The notes beneath the pieces were generated by a model. The model was not told where the DNA came from, ran no database searches, and saw only the letters and a program-made list of their open reading frames with translations. Made by a program: the position numbers and the translations under genes. Positions 61,063 to 64,000 of a stretch of DNA of 64,000 nt are shown one piece after another. Source of the DNA: Rhipidocladum racemiflorum (Eukaryota; Streptophyta; Magnoliopsida; Poales; Poaceae); assembly GCA_036346355.1 (NCBI GenBank), contig CM070569.1, positions 87,116,753 through 87,180,752 on the forward strand. The letters are read 5' to 3'. The stretch's first letter is position 1; every line of letters starts with the position of its first letter.

Positions 61063-61072
61063 TTGGGTGAAG

Positions 61073-62402
61073 CATGGTTTAAAATCTCGCTGAGATTTTA
61101 GAAATTTTGGTCAAAATTTTGGATTTCATCCCCTCTAAGATTTAAATCTTGGTGGGATAAAAAAGTTGAAAAGTTTCAAATTGCTACAGTAATTTGGTGA
61201 ATTTTGATCAGTTTCGCCGAGATTTCAAAGTTTTAGACCGGTTTCATGGTTTTACTACCAGTTTCGACCCACTCCACTAGGGCTAGTAAAAAAGCTCGTT
61301 AGGATTCGAATCAAAATTTCTTCGATTACAATAGTTAATAGGTTTAAAATTGAATTAAGTCCATTTCGAGTGAAAAGAGTTAATGAGCTCGGCTCAATAG
61401 TTGCTCGTTAGCTCGAATTTAAAATAACCACTTAAATGATGAATAAAATAATTTTAAGTTGAATTATATCAATTTAGAACGACGCTTGATAATAGCTCGT
61501 TAAGCTCGATAACCAGCCCTACACTCCACAGCCCACTTGGCCTAGCCGTCTCCCCTAACCGTAATTTCTCAAGCTTGATCATCATCTGAATGGAATATTA
61601 TAGATGTGTTAGAACCATCCACAAAATTTTTTAAAAGTTTATAACGTGGTTTACACCATTTTCCATTCAATTAAATTTTGCTGGTCAACCTTTTATCAGG
61701 ACAGTAGCACAGTCAAAATTTTTAGAAATTCCTCAAGCTTGATCATCGTCTCAAATTTTTATAAAACATTAGTGATGTGTCAGGACCATCCACAAAAAAA
61801 ATTAAAAAAATTTTGACACGTTTTGGACCAATTTTCGTTCGGTTAAAAATCACCAAGATCTTGGTGAATCTCTCCAAGATCTCCGAAATCTCGGTAAAAA
61901 ATGGATTTGAATTTTGCTTTTCGGATTTCATCCAAAATAATGAGATTTCGTCAAAATTTTGGATTTCAGAAGGGTACGAGATGTGAACCGAAAACGAAAT
62001 TTAGAACCTTGCTCCTAGCTGCCTCCCTCGTCCACCTTTATCTCCCTCCGCCTTCTCTCTCTGTCTCCCTCACCTTCCTCGCCCCCTCACCGCCCGTCCC
62101 CGGTTGGCCCCGGCCTCATGCGCCCCCTCACTACCTGTCCCCCGACTAGCCCCAGCCTCGCCCATCCTCAGTTGTCCCCGACCGCACCAGCCTCTCCCAC
62201 CGCACCATCCTCGCGCGCCTGTCCCCGGTCGGCCCCAGCCTCGCGCTCCCGCCATGCAGCCGTCGACCCTGGTGGGAGCGCAAAAGGGCCAAAATTTTGG
62301 TTTTAGGTTTCTCAAAAATACCAGATTTAAAATTTGATTTTTGAATTGAAATTTTGAATTTCGGTTAAAATTCTAAAATCTCGCTGAAATTTTAGATTTA
62401 CC
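61073..62402. mobile_element. Mutator-like nonautonomous element with 10-bp duplication
   Basis: The exact 10-bp direct repeat ttgggtgaag flanks it at 61063-61072 and 62403-62412. Ends are inverted and begin taaaatctcgctgag-like on both sides. The interior (61560-61960) carries the same ~165-bp unit family seen at 19582-20533, in opposite orientation. A GC-rich block at 61985-62280 (cccc-rich, proline/serine/arginine frames on both strands) is compositionally foreign to the rest and may be captured host DNA. No transposase. Confidence 0.72.
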
Positions 62403-62959
62403 TTGGGTGAAGTGGGCATGAGACATTGATTGTGACCTGTTACAAACTAGAACCGAGAGGAAGACCTCTACACACTACTACAAGAATACACATTAGAATC
62501 GGTTCTTTTTCGTCATCACAATCGGTTTTGGTGGCGATAGAAAGTCCAACGATTGTAATGAGGAATAGCTATCACAGTCGGTTTTCTCCCCGATTGTGAT
62601 AAACAATCATCACAATCGGTTCTTGTGAAGAACCGATTGTGATAAGCCCCTCATCACAATCGGTTCTAGCAAAGAACCGATTGTGATGAGGGGGTCATCA
62701 CAATCGGTTCTTGCGAAGAACCGATTGTAATAAGCCCCTCATCACAATCGGTTCTTGCAAAGAACCGATTGTGATGAGGTGAGGGGGTCATCACAATCGG
62801 TTCTAGCATGGAACCGATTGTGATGAGGGAGTCATCACAATCGGTTCTAGCAAAGAACCGATTGTGATGAGGGGCTTATCACAATCGATTCTTCGCAAGA
62901 ACCGATTGTGATGAGCCATTTTCACTATTAAACATTGTTATGACAGTTTTAACACAAAA

Positions 62960-63040
62960 CGAAGAGATTTCCCCAGGAGGTCACCCTCACCCATCCTAGT
63001 TAGTACTACCCTCGCCTAAGCACGCTTAACTAATGAGTTT
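62960..63040 (-). pseudogene. Partial 5S rRNA-like fragment
   Basis: The minus strand here resembles the 3' two-thirds of 5S rRNA: gttaagcgtgcttaggcgag, then tagtacta and ggatgggtga, and cctcctggg. It is broken by two short internal duplications (acta and gggtga). It lies just beyond the 3' side of the better copy at 63055-63171. Confidence 0.6.
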
Positions 63041-63054
63041 TGCCACCAATTTTA

Positions 63055-63171
63055 ATGCAAATGCGAGCATTCCCCGAGAGGTCACCCATCCTAGTACTAC
63101 TCTCACCCAAGCACGCTTAACTTCAGAGTTCTTATATGATCTAGTACCGTAGTGTTGTTATGATAGCATTT
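63055..63171 (-). pseudogene. Nearly full-length 5S rRNA-like sequence inside the CACTA element
   Basis: Read on the minus strand from 63171 to 63055, it aligns with plant 5S rRNA (recalled consensus) over its whole ~118-nt length with a single 1-nt gap. About 14 of the first 51 positions differ. The next ~43 positions, covering the internal control region (gttaagcgtgcttgg, gagagtagtacta, ggatgggtgacc), show about one difference. The internal Pol III promoter could therefore still be recognisable. It is not in a 5S array of the usual kind and lies between CACTA hairpin arrays. Confidence 0.8.
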
Positions 63172-63752
63172 GAAAATATAACGCGTCTCCCTCCCCTTAA
63201 CCCCACAAAGCACCCGAACACTAATGTTAGTATTCTTATACTTCGAATTTACTCTGACTTGGGTGCTACAAAATTTAACTAAGTGTCCAATTTAGTACCG
63301 TAATGTTGGTATGATAGCATTTGAAAATATACCGCGTCTCCCTCCCCTTAACCCCACAAAGCAAGCACCCGAACACTAATGTTAGTATTCTTATACTTCG
63401 AATTTACTCTGACTTGGGTGCTACAAAATTTAACTAAGTGTCCAATTTAGTACCGTAGTGTTGGTATGATAGCATTTGAAAATATAACGCCTCCCTCCCT
63501 TAACCCCACAAAGCAAGCACCCGAACACTAATGTTAGTATTCTTATACTTCGAATTTACTCTGACTTGGGTGCTACAAAATTTAACTAAGTGTCCAATTT
63601 AGTACCGTAGTGTTGGTATGATAGTATTTAAAAATATAACGCGTCTCCCTCCCCTTAACCCCACAAAGCAAGCACCCGAACACTAATGTTAGTATTCTTA
63701 TACTTCGAATTTACTCTGACTTGGGTGCTCCAAAATTTAACTAAGTGTCCAA
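63143..63752. repeat. Four ~150-bp tandem units, each starting with the 5S 5' end
   Basis: Units start at 63143, 63294, 63449 and 63601 (spacings 151, 155, 152). Each begins agtaccgta-tgtt-g-tatgatagca, the complement of the first ~29 nt of the 5S-like sequence. It continues with spacer text that includes ccttaaccccacaaagca and acttcgaatttactctgac. Units are near-identical apart from a few indels. The first unit is contiguous with the full 5S copy at 63055-63171. Confidence 0.9.
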
Positions 63753-64000
63753 TTTTACTATGACGCCCAATTTTCACTTTGGCGGTCACGAGCACATCAC
63801 AATCGGTTCTGAACAAGAACCGATTGTAATGACACCGTTATCATAATTGGTTCAAGTTGAGAACCGATTGTGATGAGAGGCCCCTTTTCACAATCGGTTC
63901 TGAGTAGGAACCGATTGTGATGACCACCCTCATCACAATCGGTTCTGAGCTAGAACCGATTGTGATGAGGGTGTCATCTGTCGATCTAAGATAGAACCGA

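Larger units (their letters stand above)
62473..64000. mobile_element. Left end of a CACTA element, extending past the window
   Basis: The left terminal sequence CACTACTACAAGAA starts at 62473. From about 62510 to 62925, and again from about 63795 to 64000, palindromic subterminal repeats are packed: each is atcacaatcggttct, a few bases, then the complement agaaccgattgtgat. About seven complete palindromes lie in the first array and four in the second, the last cut by the window end. Such arrays are typical of grass CACTA subterminal regions. No transposase is seen in the window; 62940-63760 between the arrays is 5S-rRNA-derived. Confidence 0.8.

Noticed and set aside
62513..62925. CRISPR-like array of palindromic repeats
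   Set aside because: Palindromes are contiguous with short linkers rather than unique spacers, and the CACTACTACAAGAA end and grass context identify a CACTA subterminal array.

Overview
This window is nuclear DNA from a grass (Poaceae), most likely a panicoid. Three things point there. The genes have GC-rich first exons and plant-type introns. The transposon families are grass families: Stowaway and PIF/Tourist MITEs, hAT MITEs, CACTA subterminal repeats, Helitrons ending in CTRR, copia and gypsy remnants, and short nonautonomous LTR elements. Gene density is low. The species call is an inference from composition and repeats. I could not compare with a database.

Three protein-coding genes are well supported. 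(1) 9785-11891, plus: an S-type anion channel of the SLAC1/SLAH family, SLAH2/3-like, 627 aa in three coding exons, with a TATA box and a spliced 5' leader carrying two tiny uORFs. (2) 44834-47547, plus: an Abl-interactor-like (ABIL) subunit of the SCAR/WAVE actin-nucleation complex, 302 aa in nine exons, with a Stowaway MITE in intron 2. (3) 48917-58167, minus: a calcium-dependent protein kinase (CDPK) in eight exons. Its first intron is 6.5 kb because of stacked LTR elements, and its fifth exon appears to lack 13 bp, which shifts the frame between EF-hands 1 and 2. Genes 2 and 3 converge. Arabidopsis CDPKs of this general type activate SLAC1/SLAH channels, so genes 1 and 3 could work together, but nothing here proves it.

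Layout. 1-9.4 kb: intergenic, with a 1.9-kb PIF-like element, a related MITE and promoter-like stretches. 9.4-12.2 kb: the anion channel gene. 12.2-24.6 kb: MITEs (several with exact target-site duplications), a hAT-type transposase remnant, an AT-rich tandem-repeat block and a small Helitron. 24.6-30.2 kb: AT-rich DNA with no recognised gene. 30.2-35.6 kb: a truncated gypsy element read on the minus strand, with an antisense plus-strand Transposase_28-like frame between pol and its LTR. 36.9-37.4 kb: a GAGCTCG-rich element with a 10-bp duplication. 37.8-43.4 kb: a decayed copia element with a solo LTR inserted in its zinc-knuckle coding sequence. 44.0-58.2 kb: the ABIL and CDPK genes. 60.5-62.4 kb: a LINE-type remnant carrying a Helitron and a Mutator-like element. 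62.47 kb to the window end: the left end of a CACTA element with arrays of hairpin repeats. Inside it lies a nearly full-length 5S rRNA-like sequence, plus four tandem ~150-bp units that each begin with the 5S 5' end.

The most unusual observation is the 5S rRNA-derived block inside the CACTA element. Next are the 13-bp lesion in the CDPK and the nested nonautonomous LTR elements in its first intron.
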